A DNA stretch of 64,000 bases from Bacillus sp. FJAT-45350. GTDB taxonomy: Bacteria > Bacillota > Bacilli > Bacillales > NISU01. Location of the stretch: contig NZ_NISU01000001.1 in NCBI RefSeq assembly GCF_002335805.1, positions 690,079 through 754,078 on the forward strand, given 5' to 3'. Both the position numbers and the translations under genes were made by a program. Under the pieces are notes generated by a model. It saw nothing but the letters and a program-made list of their open reading frames with translations. It had not been told where the DNA came from and ran no database searches. Of this stretch, positions 13,521 to 22,431 are shown piece after piece (position 1 is the stretch's first letter; each line of letters starts with the position of its first letter).

Positions 13521-15192
13521 TTTAGACAACAACACCATCCACGGCAAGCATTCTTATCTGCTCGAATACCTAAACAAAATAAAATCAGGAGAAATCATAG
13601 CAGGACAAGAGTTAATTCAGCAGCTAGAGAACCTACTGCAAGATTTAGGTAGCCCTGATTATATTTTCGATAACACTGATTCGGAGTTTAGAATTATGTT
13701 TATTGAAAAGTTCTGCAAGCATACAAAGTCACCTTTCTTTGGAGAACCTTTCTTACTTGAGTTATTTCAAAAAGCACTAATTGAAGCTGCTTATTCTTTC
13801 AAGTGTTCTGAAACGAAGCTTAGGCGATTCAAAAAAGTAATATTACTCATCTCTCGCAAAGGCGGGAAAACAACTCTGTGTGCTGGATTAAGTAATTCAG
13901 AGTTTTTTTGTGGCAACGGCGGTGCTGACATCGTTTGTTCCAGTAACGATGATGCTCAAGCTAGTATTATTTTTGATGAAATAAACTCTATGAGAGAATG
14001 GTCACCAGCATTGAAGAAACGCAGCCATAAGAATCAAAAGGGTATCTTTAATCTCAAGAATAAATCAACTGTTAAAAAGCTCTCAGATAGGACTCGTAAT
14101 AAAGAAGGGCGTAACATTGACTTTGCCATACTGGATGAAGTCCATGAGATGAAAACAAACATCATAGGTAAGTCTATTGAGCAGTCCCAGTCCACAAAGG
14201 ATGAACCAATGCTTATTATGATTACGACTGAGGGGTTTGTTAATGATGGATACCTAGATGCAGAATTGAAATATGCTAGAAAGGTATTAAACGGTGAAAT
14301 TGAGGATCCTACCCTATTAACGTGGCTATATACTCAAGATAGTGAGAATGAGATTTGGCAGGATGAAAAAAGCTGGTATAAATCCAATCCAAGTCTTGGA
14401 GTAGTAAAAAAAGTTTCATACCTTAGAGACCAATTAAGAAAAGCGCAACAAGATAAGGCAGAACGAGTATTTACATTGGCAAAAGATTTCAATTTAAAAC
14501 AAAACAATGCAACTGCTTGGTTAGCTGAGAATGAATTTATTAACGAAGCTACATACAAACTAGAAGACTTTAAGAATTGTGTTGGCCTTGCTGCAGTCGA
14601 TTTATCTGAAACTACTGACCTATGTTGTGCAAAGGTCCTTGTAATGAGGAAGAACGACAACAAGAAATATATTATTACAAAGTATTTCATACCAGAAGCA
14701 AAAGTTGTGGATGGAAGTGTTGAAGATAAAAAAAATTACTTGGAATGGGCTAGGCAGGGATTGATTGAAGTTTGTCCAGGTAACGAAAATGACTATAGTC
14801 TTATTACAAATTGGTTTGTGAGTCTCTACAAACAGTACGGTATTAGGATATTTAAAACAGGTTATGACAACTGGAATGCGAAGTATTGGATTAAAGAGAT
14901 GGAGGACATTGGCTTCGATACTGAAAAAGTTGGAATGGATTATAACAACCTGTCTAATCCGATGAAACTGGTTGAAGCAGATTTAAGAAGTAAGCTCATT
15001 AACTATAACAATAATCCGATCACACGCTGGAATCTTGGTAATACTGCTTTGAAAGTTAATAACCTTGGTCAAATTATGCCAGTTAAAGTGAACGACTTAC
15101 AGAATCGTAGGATAGACGGTGCAGTTACGCTAATTATCTTATACGCTATCTACCAGCGTTACAAAACAGAGTACTTAGAAATGGTGAGATAG
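13513..15192 (+). CDS. terL: Terminase large subunit
   Basis: 559 residues of the Terminase_1 family. ATPase: Walker A-like SRKGGKTT (114-121), Walker B FAILDEVHE (204-212), coupling motif MIMITTEG. Nuclease domain: VDLSETTD (about 362), then conserved acidic residues near GYDNWNA and RRIDGAV. Pumps DNA into proheads and cuts it. ATG at 13513 lies inside the small-subunit gene. Length is normal for the family. Confidence 0.95.
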   Translation: MVDLDNNTIHGKHSYLLEYLNKIKSGEIIAGQELIQQLENLLQDLGSPDYIFDNTDSEFRIMFIEKFCKHTKSPFFGEPFLLELFQKALIEAAYSFKCSETKLRRFKKVILLISRKGGKTTLCAGLSNSEFFCGNGGADIVCSSNDDAQASIIFDEINSMREWSPALKKRSHKNQKGIFNLKNKSTVKKLSDRTRNKEGRNIDFAILDEVHEMKTNIIGKSIEQSQSTKDEPMLIMITTEGFVNDGYLDAELKYARKVLNGEIEDPTLLTWLYTQDSENEIWQDEKSWYKSNPSLGVVKKVSYLRDQLRKAQQDKAERVFTLAKDFNLKQNNATAWLAENEFINEATYKLEDFKNCVGLAAVDLSETTDLCCAKVLVMRKNDNKKYIITKYFIPEAKVVDGSVEDKKNYLEWARQGLIEVCPGNENDYSLITNWFVSLYKQYGIRIFKTGYDNWNAKYWIKEMEDIGFDTEKVGMDYNNLSNPMKLVEADLRSKLINYNNNPITRWNLGNTALKVNNLGQIMPVKVNDLQNRRIDGAVTLIILYAIYQRYKTEYLEMVR

Positions 15193-15212
15193 TCTGAAAG
15201 CGAGGTGAGATA

Positions 15213-16475
15213 ATGGGATTTATGGATAGTTTTAAAAATATGTTTAAAGACAACAGTACCAAGCAATATACCCACGCACAAATGTTAAATGGATATATTC
15301 CTATATTCAGTCAATTTGGAGATAGTATTTATGCATCTGATGTTGTTCAGACTTGTATAGATGTAATAGCTACTGAATGCTCTAAGCTACGACCTAAACA
15401 TATCCGTACTGACAGTAATGATATTCAGACTGTTGTAAATGGGAGCATCAATCGACTTTTTAAGTTTAGTCCTAATGAGTTGATGACAACGCGAGATTTT
15501 ATTGAAAAGACAATTTGGTTGTTGTTTATGAACTATAACGCATTTATCTATCCAACCTATGACATAGTGACCAAGAATGGTGTTAGTCGAAGAGAATATA
15601 CAGGGTTTTATCCGCTTAACCCTACACAGGTTGATTTTTTGCAAGATGAATCAGGAAGACTTTTTATAAAGTTAACCTTTAATACCGGTCAAAATTACAC
15701 TCTGCCTTATTCTGACATAGTTCATTTACGAAAGAAGTTTTCAGTGAATGAAGTTATGGGTGGAGGTGCAAACGGACAACCTGACAATGCAGCTATATTA
15801 AAAGTACTGGGGATAAATGACAGTGTGTTACAAGGGTTGGAAAAATCAATTAAAAGTAGTCTATCTATTCGTGGTATTTTAAAAATAAATACTATGCTAG
15901 ATGATGGTAAACAAGATGAAGAACGTAAAAGATTTGAACAAGCAATAAAAAACAGTGACACCGGAATACTTCCAATGGATTTAAAAGGGGAATACCAGGA
16001 CATTAAGGTAGATCCCAAATTAGTAGATAAAGATACTTTAGACTTCTTGGACAACAAGATTCTAAAGTTTTTTGGCGTTTCAGTTCCGATTCTGACTGGT
16101 GACTTTACCGATGAGCAGTACCAAGCTTTTTATGAAAGAACATTAGAAAGTTTAATTATTAGTTTAGGACAAGCATTTAGTAAAACATTATTTACAAAGC
16201 GAGAACTAGAAGTTGGTAATGAAATCGTATTCTATCAACGTGACATGATGTATCTGAACACTAAAAGTAAGTTATCACTAATCAAGACAGCGGGAGAACA
16301 AGGCTTATTAACTGATAACCAAAAGCTTCAGATACTTGGATATGGACCAATAGAAGGTGGAGAACGGCGAACACAGAGCTTGAATTATATTAGTCGTGAC
16401 ATTATCGATGAATATCAGCTTAAGCACGGTGAAATAAAAGTAAGGAAGGGTGATGAAGGTGGACAAGAAGAATAA
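15213..16475 (+). CDS. Portal protein (HK97 family)
   Basis: 420 residues with the HK97 portal pattern: DVVQTCIDVIATECSKL near the N-terminus, FYPLNPTQVDF in the wing, SIRGILKI, VSVPILTGDFTDEQYQAFYERTL and the C-terminal crown. Forms the dodecamer at the head vertex. It follows terminase and precedes the protease by overlap, the standard head module order. ATG at 15213 has GCGAGGTGAG upstream. Confidence 0.93.
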   Translation: MGFMDSFKNMFKDNSTKQYTHAQMLNGYIPIFSQFGDSIYASDVVQTCIDVIATECSKLRPKHIRTDSNDIQTVVNGSINRLFKFSPNELMTTRDFIEKTIWLLFMNYNAFIYPTYDIVTKNGVSRREYTGFYPLNPTQVDFLQDESGRLFIKLTFNTGQNYTLPYSDIVHLRKKFSVNEVMGGGANGQPDNAAILKVLGINDSVLQGLEKSIKSSLSIRGILKINTMLDDGKQDEERKRFEQAIKNSDTGILPMDLKGEYQDIKVDPKLVDKDTLDFLDNKILKFFGVSVPILTGDFTDEQYQAFYERTLESLIISLGQAFSKTLFTKRELEVGNEIVFYQRDMMYLNTKSKLSLIKTAGEQGLLTDNQKLQILGYGPIEGGERRTQSLNYISRDIIDEYQLKHGEIKVRKGDEGGQEE

Positions 16476-17112
16476 GGTTATACGATTTAATGAAATACAT
16501 GAATTACGTGCAGCCCAACCTACTGAAGAAAATGGTGCAATTGTAGAAGGGTATGCCATTGTTTATGATGAAGAAACAAATATTGGCGGTTGGTTTAGAG
16601 AAACAATTAGAGCGGGTGCATTGATTGGAGCGAACTTAAAGGATGTTCCTTTTTTTGTTCATCATCAAAGAAATAAAATACCTCTTGCTCGAAGTCGAAA
16701 CAATAATAGTAATTCAACACTGCAACTGAGAGTCGATGATCGAGGACTTTATTTTAAAGCAGAATTAGATACTGAAAATAATAGTGAAGCAAAGGCCTTA
16801 TACTCCGCTGTTAATCGTGGAGACATTACGGGAATGAGCTTTGCCTTTTCAGTTCTGGAAGAAGCTTGGAGAGATAAAGACAAAGAAGTTCCTCTAAGGG
16901 AAATTATTAAGTTTGATAAGATTTTTGAAATATCAGCGTTATCAACACCCCAATATCAGGGGTCTGATATAAATGCTCGGAGCGAACCACTGGATAGTGC
17001 GGACAAGCAAGCATTGGATAATGCGTTGCGCTCAAAAGAAACGGATGATTCTGAAAACGAGCAAGGGCAAAAAGAATTAGAGTTAGAAAGACTAAAACTA
17101 AATTTATTATAG
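16453..17112 (+). CDS. HK97-type prohead protease
   Basis: 219 residues. Core motifs of family S78: GYAIVYDEE, FVHHQRNKIPLARS (catalytic His region), GDITGMSFAF (Ser in the GMSF motif) and ISALSTPQYQGS. It processes the capsid protein's N-terminal delta domain. Start is uncertain: GTG 16450, ATG 16453 or GTG 16459 all sit near GGAAGGGTG. Overlaps the portal gene by about 23 bases. Confidence 0.92.
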   Translation: MKVDKKNKVIRFNEIHELRAAQPTEENGAIVEGYAIVYDEETNIGGWFRETIRAGALIGANLKDVPFFVHHQRNKIPLARSRNNNSNSTLQLRVDDRGLYFKAELDTENNSEAKALYSAVNRGDITGMSFAFSVLEEAWRDKDKEVPLREIIKFDKIFEISALSTPQYQGSDINARSEPLDSADKQALDNALRSKETDDSENEQGQKELELERLKLNLL

Positions 17113-17128
17113 AAGGAGTAGATGGACA

Positions 17129-18430
17129 ATGAAGGATTGGTTAAAAAAGCAATTAAAAGCAAAAGAAGAGGCTAGAGCTGCACTAAAGGAAAAAGGAAAG
17201 AAAAGCGAAAACGTTGAGGAAGTTCGTAGTATTGGGGAACAAATTGAATCGCTTGATAAAGAGATTGCCGAATTCCGTTCACAAATCGAGGCTATTGAAA
17301 AAGAAGAAGGTCAAGATGAGAAACGCCAGCAACAAGACTTCTTAGGAGAACATGAAGAGCGTAGCAAACCAGCAGGACAATTGAATGCGTTAGGCACTTA
17401 CGGAGTAGGCAATGGTCAAATTGTTGGTGATGAAAAGCGAGAGCAAGATCTTACAAAAACTTATGAAGAGCGTGGAGCTGCATTAAAAGAAAAACGCTCA
17501 GTAACATTTGAAATTGACGAAGTACCTGAATTACGTGCGGTTTCAATTGGTGGAGGCACATTAATTAATGAAAAGAAATACAGCAAAGAATTAAATGAAA
17601 AATTCAGCGAAGTATCTTCATTGGTCGATGTGGTTAGTGGCGTACCACTTATGGGTGGTGAAAGCTACGCAAAAGGTTTTGAAATTTCAAGTGGTGAAGG
17701 TGACTATACTTCAGAGGATGGTAACTATGCTGATGCTGAGCCTGTATTTGATTATGTAACAATTGGCAAAGCAAAAATTACTGCTTATGCTGAAATGACT
17801 GATGAGTCTATGAAGCTACCTAACGTAGACTATCAATCTCGCGTAGCCAAAAGTATTGGCGAAGCTATTAAAAAGAAAATCACAAAGCAAATTATTGTTG
17901 GCCCAGGTGGAGCGAACGCATTAACTGGTATTTTTAATGCTCCAACAAATGTTATTCCAACTTCTACCGATATTGAAGTCTCTGCAATCGATGCTGATAC
18001 ATTAGATGAAATCGTATTTGGCTATGGTGGAGATGAGGAAGTAGAAGGTGGTGGCTATTTAATTCTTAATAAGCGAGACTTAGCTGCATTTGCAAAAGTT
18101 CGAAGCTCGGATGGTAAGAAGTTATACAAAATTAAGAAGGACGGTAACACAGGTACTATTTCATCTGATGATAGCTTTGAAGTTCCATTCATCATTAACA
18201 GTGCTTGTGCACCTATTTCTTCTGATTCGACTTCAGCAGACACATACTGCATGGCTTATGGTATGGTGAAAGCTTATGAAATGCCTATCTTCTCACCAAT
18301 TACAGTGGAAGAATCAAGAGACTTTAAATTCCGCACAGGACAAATCGCTTACCGCGGATCTGTATGGGCTGGTGGTAACGTAGCGATGCATAAAGGATTT
18401 GTTCGTGTTAAGAAAGTAGCTGCAGTCTAA
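17129..18430 (+). CDS. Major capsid protein (HK97 fold)
   Basis: 433 residues. The first about 125 form a coiled-coil scaffold (delta domain) rich in Glu and Lys, to be removed by the preceding protease; the rest is the HK97 shell: NVDYQSRVAKSIGEAIKKK, GGYLILNKRDLAAF, and the C-terminal GQIAYRGSVWAGGNVAMHKG. ATG at 17129 follows AGAAGGAGTAG. A strong terminator comes right after. Confidence 0.93.
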   Translation: MKDWLKKQLKAKEEARAALKEKGKKSENVEEVRSIGEQIESLDKEIAEFRSQIEAIEKEEGQDEKRQQQDFLGEHEERSKPAGQLNALGTYGVGNGQIVGDEKREQDLTKTYEERGAALKEKRSVTFEIDEVPELRAVSIGGGTLINEKKYSKELNEKFSEVSSLVDVVSGVPLMGGESYAKGFEISSGEGDYTSEDGNYADAEPVFDYVTIGKAKITAYAEMTDESMKLPNVDYQSRVAKSIGEAIKKKITKQIIVGPGGANALTGIFNAPTNVIPTSTDIEVSAIDADTLDEIVFGYGGDEEVEGGGYLILNKRDLAAFAKVRSSDGKKLYKIKKDGNTGTISSDDSFEVPFIINSACAPISSDSTSADTYCMAYGMVKAYEMPIFSPITVEESRDFKFRTGQIAYRGSVWAGGNVAMHKGFVRVKKVAAV

Positions 18431-18440
18431 TAATCATTCA

Positions 18441-18472
18441 CCCCTTTCCATGAATTGGAGAGGGGCTATTTT
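18441..18472 (+). terminator. Terminator after the capsid gene
   Basis: CCCCTTTCCA (18441-18450) pairs with TGGAGAGGGG (18456-18465), ten pairs with one G-U, loop TGAAT, then CTATTTT. Probably lowers expression of the connectors relative to capsid. Confidence 0.8.
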
Positions 18473-18494
18473 AACTAAAGGAGGTTAGTAAAAA

Positions 18495-18845
18495 ATGGAA
18501 TATAATGTAATTAACTCTTTTGTAGACAAAAATACTAAGAAACTTTACTCAAGTTTAACTAAGGGTACAGTTTATGTGACAGAAGATAGGGAAAGAGCAA
18601 CAACTCTTATTGAAAAAGGTTACTTAGAAGAAAGAGAACCCCAAACCCGGCAAACTGAAGAGGTTTCAGGGGAAGGAATGGCAATAAGTATAGAGGTTCT
18701 ACTAGGGACAGTTGCCGAAATCATTGAGAATGTTACTAGTGAACTTACTCAAGAGAATTTATCTGAATTACTGGAATTAGAAAAACAAGGTGAAAATCGT
18801 AAAGGTGTAATTAAACACATTGAATCTCTCGTTAAGAGTGATTAA
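18495..18845 (+). CDS. Phage head accessory protein, unknown
   Basis: 116 residues; ATG at 18495 follows AAAGGAGGTTAG. The N-terminal part (VINSFVDKNTKKLYSSLTKGTVYV...ATTLIEKGYLEE) resembles small capsid-adjacent proteins with an SH3-like start; the C-terminal part is acidic and helical. Position between capsid and connector genes suggests head decoration or head-tail joining. Confidence 0.6.
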   Translation: MEYNVINSFVDKNTKKLYSSLTKGTVYVTEDRERATTLIEKGYLEEREPQTRQTEEVSGEGMAISIEVLLGTVAEIIENVTSELTQENLSELLELEKQGENRKGVIKHIESLVKSD

Positions 18846-18864
18846 AGAATATGGGTGATAACTC

Positions 18865-19167
18865 ATGACAGTTCAACAAATCTTTCAAGAAGAGATAAAA
18901 CAGTTTTTAAGGATTGATGGCGAGGAGGATAATAATCTCGTTACTTCTCTAATTGTTGCAGCTGAAGTTTATATAAAAAATGCAACACGTCCAGATGTTG
19001 ATACTACTCTTGAATTGTATAAAACAGCCGTAAAATTACTTGTTTCTAATTGGTATGAGAATCGTGAGCCAATTGGTAAAGCAACAACATTAGCTTTTTC
19101 ACTAGAAAGCATTCTAATACAACTCTCTCACTGTGGAAGTGATATTAATGAATCCGGGAAAACTTAG
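18865..19167 (+). CDS. Head-tail connector (gp6-like)
   Basis: 100 residues, all helical, with the HK97 gp6/YqbG-like pattern: FLRIDGEEDNNLVTSLIVAAEVYIKNATR and LLVSNWYENREPIG. Forms the ring below the portal. Ends overlapping the next gene by 20 bases. ATG at 18865 follows GGGTGATAACTC. Confidence 0.88.
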   Translation: MTVQQIFQEEIKQFLRIDGEEDNNLVTSLIVAAEVYIKNATRPDVDTTLELYKTAVKLLVSNWYENREPIGKATTLAFSLESILIQLSHCGSDINESGKT

Positions 19168-19477
19168 ACATCGAATCGATGTGTACGGGAATGTGAAAAA
19201 AGTAAACGAACTCAATAAGGTAAATTTTAGCTTTGAAAAATTAAAGACTATATTTGCTGAAATAGTACCACAGACTGGTAATATGCAACGACAACAAGCC
19301 GAAACAATTCTCACCAATGTAACCCATAAAATCATTGTCCGTTATCATGCAGGTAAAGATATCACAAAAGATATGGAGATTCATTTTAGGAATAGTAAGT
19401 TTGAGATTAAATATATACTAAATCCTTATTTTAAAAATGAGACATTAGAAATCTTTTGTGTGGAGGTGATGGAATGA
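19148..19477 (+). CDS. Head closure protein (gp16/HK97 gp7-like)
   Basis: 109 residues from the ATG at 19148 (GGAAGTGAT upstream), rather than the GTG at 19133. Typical start MNPGKLRHRIDVYG, then ..WAEIVPQTG-like FAEIVPQTGNMQRQQAETI, THKIIVRYHAGK and a beta-barrel end. This is the SPP1 gp16-like stopper. Stop overlaps the next start. Confidence 0.88.
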   Translation: MNPGKLRHRIDVYGNVKKVNELNKVNFSFEKLKTIFAEIVPQTGNMQRQQAETILTNVTHKIIVRYHAGKDITKDMEIHFRNSKFEIKYILNPYFKNETLEIFCVEVME

Positions 19478-19890
19478 GTTTAGAGATTAAGAACTTAGAT
19501 AAATTCGAAAAAATGTTAGTAGAGAAAGCAACGAAAGAACTTCCGAGAGAAACTAAGCAGATTATGAGAAAAATGGGTAGTAAAGCAAGGACATTAACAG
19601 CTAGAAATGCTAGAAGTAAAGTTAAAAAGGTAACAGGTAGCTATCATAAGTCTTGGAAACGCGGTAAGTTATTTTTTGATGGAGATAAATTTGTAATACG
19701 TGTTTATAGCGGTTCACGTAAAGCTCACTTAATTGAAAAAGGACACAGGATAGTTAGGAACGGACGAGAAGTAGGCTTTGTAAAGGGAAAGAATGTTTTA
19801 GAAGAATCGATGAAAGAATTTGAAGACCGAGAAATGGACCAAATGTTAAGCGATTGGTTAGATAACCTCCTAGAGAGTGGGAAGTTATGA
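19474..19890 (+). CDS. HK97 gp10-like neck protein
   Basis: 138 residues from the ATG at 19474 (GGAGGTGATGG upstream). Matches the HK97-gp10 family: ARNARSKVKKVTGSYHKSWKRGK and SRKAHLIEKGHRIVRNGREVGFVKG. Involved in head-tail joining. Overlaps both neighbours by 4 bases. Confidence 0.85.
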   Translation: MSLEIKNLDKFEKMLVEKATKELPRETKQIMRKMGSKARTLTARNARSKVKKVTGSYHKSWKRGKLFFDGDKFVIRVYSGSRKAHLIEKGHRIVRNGREVGFVKGKNVLEESMKEFEDREMDQMLSDWLDNLLESGKL

Positions 19891-20312
19891 TTAGCTATAA
19901 AGATATTCTCAATGTTATAACTACAAAATTAATAAAAGAGTTTCGGATTGAAATTAACTCGAATGATGTGAAGGAAGGTTTTAAGCGACCTTCTTTTTTT
20001 GTTGATTTTGATAATGTTAGGCGCTCTTCCACAGAAGAACAGATTGAAAGAGGCTTAACGATTCGAATTTATTATTTTCCTAGTGACAGAAATAAGAATG
20101 AAGTTGAATTATTGGATGTTCAAGAGGAACTTGAATCTCTATTTGAGCTGAAATTAGGTGTATTTGATAGAAGTTTTAATATTATCGAGACATTTAGCGA
20201 AGTAACAGATGGCGTACTGAACTTCTCATTTGATATTGAGTATTTCGAAGGCAAGGAAATTGAAGAAGCTGAACCTATGGAAAACTTAGAATTTAATAAT
20301 GAGAATAACTAA
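19887..20312 (+). CDS. Tail terminator-like protein (DUF6838 type)
   Basis: 141 residues. The sequence (YKDILNVITTKLIKEF...KRPSFFVDFDNVRRSSTEEQIERGLTIRIYYFPSD, in part) fits phage tail terminator proteins placed between gp10 and sheath in PBSX-like phages. It would cap the tail tube before joining to the head. Start overlaps the previous stop. Confidence 0.75.
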   Translation: MISYKDILNVITTKLIKEFRIEINSNDVKEGFKRPSFFVDFDNVRRSSTEEQIERGLTIRIYYFPSDRNKNEVELLDVQEELESLFELKLGVFDRSFNIIETFSEVTDGVLNFSFDIEYFEGKEIEEAEPMENLEFNNENN

Positions 20313-20327
20313 GAAAGGGTGAAATAA

Positions 20328-21386
20328 ATGGGCTTACCACAAATAGATATAGTATTTAAAGGTCAAGCAGTCACGGCCGTGAATCGAAGCGCAATGGGCA
20401 TTGTACTTTTAATGGTAAAGGACGCAACAGCTAATTTTTTAAATGACTTCATTGCATACCGTGATATTACTCAAGTGAACGAAGAGAATTGGTCAGAGGA
20501 AAACTTTGATTATATTAGCCAAGCATTCATGGGTACTCCTTCTCGTGTTTTAGTATGTAATCTAGGTCCTGAAGGCACTGTATCAGATGGTTTACAAAAA
20601 TCTAAATCAAAGAAATGGAATTACTTAGCTGTGCCGTTTGCTGAGGAAGAAACTACTTCAATTGCTAGTTTCATTAAGTCACAACGCGAGAACGAAAAGA
20701 AAACATTTAAAGCGGTTCTAGCTAATGAGCAAGCAGACCATGAGGGGATTATTAATTTCACCACTGATGAAATTGTGGTAGGAGAAAAAATCTATACGAC
20801 AGCAGAGTATACGCCTCGTATTGCTGGAATACTTGCAGGTCTTCCATTTACTCGCTCAGCTACTTACTTCTCTCTTCCAGAAGTGGATTCAATTAAAGAG
20901 CATGATGATCCAGATGCAGATATTGATAATGGTCAATTAATTCTTGTGAATGATGGTGAAGAAATCAAGATTGGACGAGCTGTTAACAGTCTAACTTCTT
21001 TCACTGTGAAAAAAACAGAAGATTTTAGTGTGATCAAAGTAATGGAAGTTATGGATATGATGCATGATGATATCTATTCTACATTCAAGAATGAGTATGT
21101 AGGGAAGGTACAAAACATTTATGACAATCAAGTGTTATTCTTTACTTCAGTAAATGCCTATTATCAGGGGTTAGAGGGCGATGTGATTCTTGACCCTAAC
21201 TTTGATAACCGTGCTGAAATTAATGTTGAGGCACAACGTTTAGCGTGGGAAACCATCGGTACGGATACATCCGATTGGGACGATCAAAAGGTAAAAGAAA
21301 TGTCATTCAAGAGAAATGTGTTTACAAAAGGTAGAGTCAAGATTGTGGATGCAATTGAAGACTTAGAATTCCAAGTTTCTATATAA
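20328..21386 (+). CDS. xkdK: Contractile tail sheath protein (XkdK-like)
   Basis: 352 residues, shorter than the 466 of PBSX XkdK but with the sheath signatures: GLPQIDIVFKGQAV, LPFTRSATYFSLPEVDSI, ITIGRAVNSLTS-like GRAVNSLTSFT, and YVGKVQNIYDNQVLF. Establishes the phage as a myovirus. ATG at 20328 follows AAAGGGTGAAA. Confidence 0.9.
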   Translation: MGLPQIDIVFKGQAVTAVNRSAMGIVLLMVKDATANFLNDFIAYRDITQVNEENWSEENFDYISQAFMGTPSRVLVCNLGPEGTVSDGLQKSKSKKWNYLAVPFAEEETTSIASFIKSQRENEKKTFKAVLANEQADHEGIINFTTDEIVVGEKIYTTAEYTPRIAGILAGLPFTRSATYFSLPEVDSIKEHDDPDADIDNGQLILVNDGEEIKIGRAVNSLTSFTVKKTEDFSVIKVMEVMDMMHDDIYSTFKNEYVGKVQNIYDNQVLFFTSVNAYYQGLEGDVILDPNFDNRAEINVEAQRLAWETIGTDTSDWDDQKVKEMSFKRNVFTKGRVKIVDAIEDLEFQVSI

Positions 21387-21399
21387 GGGGTGAATATTT

Positions 21400-21834
21400 A
21401 TGAAAAAAATAAAAAGTAATCGAATTATTAATGGAACATACGGCGCTATTTGGGTTAATGGTGAGAAGTGGGTTGATGTTGACACCTTCGAAGCGAAAGT
21501 AACAGTAAACTATGAAGATGTAAACATGGCAGAAGATTTAGCGACTCATAAAAAAATGACTGGTTGGGCTGGAGAAGGTTCATTAACAGTTAAAAAGGTT
21601 TATAGTCGCGGAGCTACTCTTATGGCAAACGCAGTAAAAACAGGACAAATGCCTGATATTACTCTTGTAGGTAAACTAGCAGACCCGGATGCGTTTGGTA
21701 GTGAACGTGTAGCTATTAAAGAAGTAACATTTAATGAGTTCATGCTTCTGAAATTTGAGCAGAAGACTTTAGGAACTGAAGAAATGCCATTTAACTTTGC
21801 TGATTATGATCAAATTGATTTAATCCCAGCATAA
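21400..21834 (+). CDS. xkdM: Tail tube protein (XkdM-like)
   Basis: 144 residues with the XkdM pattern: IINGTYGAIWVNGEKWVDV, DLATHKKMTGWAGEGSLTVKKVYSRG, KTGQMPDITLVGKLADPDA. Forms the inner tube within the sheath. Immediately follows the sheath gene, as in PBSX. Confidence 0.92.
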   Translation: MKKIKSNRIINGTYGAIWVNGEKWVDVDTFEAKVTVNYEDVNMAEDLATHKKMTGWAGEGSLTVKKVYSRGATLMANAVKTGQMPDITLVGKLADPDAFGSERVAIKEVTFNEFMLLKFEQKTLGTEEMPFNFADYDQIDLIPA

Positions 21835-21847
21835 ATAGGAGGATATT

Positions 21848-22246
21848 ATGAGTAAAAAGGAAATCAAAAAGCTAACACTTACTGAATTAATGAAGAATAA
21901 AGAGAAGTACCAGGTTGAAGCGGACAAAAAAGAACAACTTTATATTGAACGCTTTGGTGCTAGTATTACAATCAGAAAACCTGAGCGTTCTTTATGTATT
22001 GAAGCTACAGAAATGGCATATGACGCTGAAAGACAGGACATTAGTGATGTTCATATGGTTTATAACATTGTTGTAGAGCCGAATTTAAAAGACCCAGAGC
22101 TTCAAAAGGAATTTGGATGTGTAGAGCCTTATGACATTGTAGATAAGCTATTTGAGACTGGTGAAATTGGTAAAATTAGTGGTGCGGCAATGGACCTTGC
22201 CGGATTTAGCTCATCGGTACAAAGGGTAGCTGAAGTAAAAAACTAA
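21848..22246 (+). CDS. xkdN: Tail assembly chaperone (XkdN-like, lambda gpG analogue)
   Basis: 132 residues between tube and tape measure, the fixed place of tail assembly chaperones. Helical, with KKLTLTELMKNKEKY and YIERFGASITIRKP at the N-terminus. The gene ends GTA AAA AAC TAA; the underlying A-AAA-AAC heptamer directs a -1 frameshift into a 52-codon extension (see 22237-22401). ATG at 21848 follows AGGAGGATATT. Confidence 0.88.
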   Translation: MSKKEIKKLTLTELMKNKEKYQVEADKKEQLYIERFGASITIRKPERSLCIEATEMAYDAERQDISDVHMVYNIVVEPNLKDPELQKEFGCVEPYDIVDKLFETGEIGKISGAAMDLAGFSSSVQRVAEVKN

Positions 22247-22401
22247 TTAAAAGTGATGATGATTTTTATTTGATTCATCACTATTTACAAAAAGGCTTTA
22301 CTATGGACTATCTTTTAAATTTACGGGCAGACGAAAAGCTTTTTATGACAGCTAGTTTAGATTTATATTTTGAAGAAGAAAAGGCTAAGGTTCCTACTTA
22401 G
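22237..22401 (+). CDS. -1 frameshift extension of the tail chaperone (lambda T analogue)
   Basis: The slippery heptamer A-AAA-AAC occupies 22237-22243 and ends directly at the zero-frame stop (22244-22246). In the -1 frame the reading continues from CTA at 22243 for 52 codons to a TAG at 22399-22401, giving an extension that includes FYLIHHYLQKGFTMDYLLNL and ends KAKVPT. The extension has no start codon with a good site of its own. This is the gpG/gpGT arrangement known in lambda and most long-tailed phages. Confidence 0.85.
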   Translation, partial: KKLIKSDDDFYLIHHYLQKGFTMDYLLNLRADEKLFMTASLDLYFEEEKAKVPT

Positions 22402-22431
22402 TCTTTTTTCTTTGTAAAGGTGGTGAGATAA

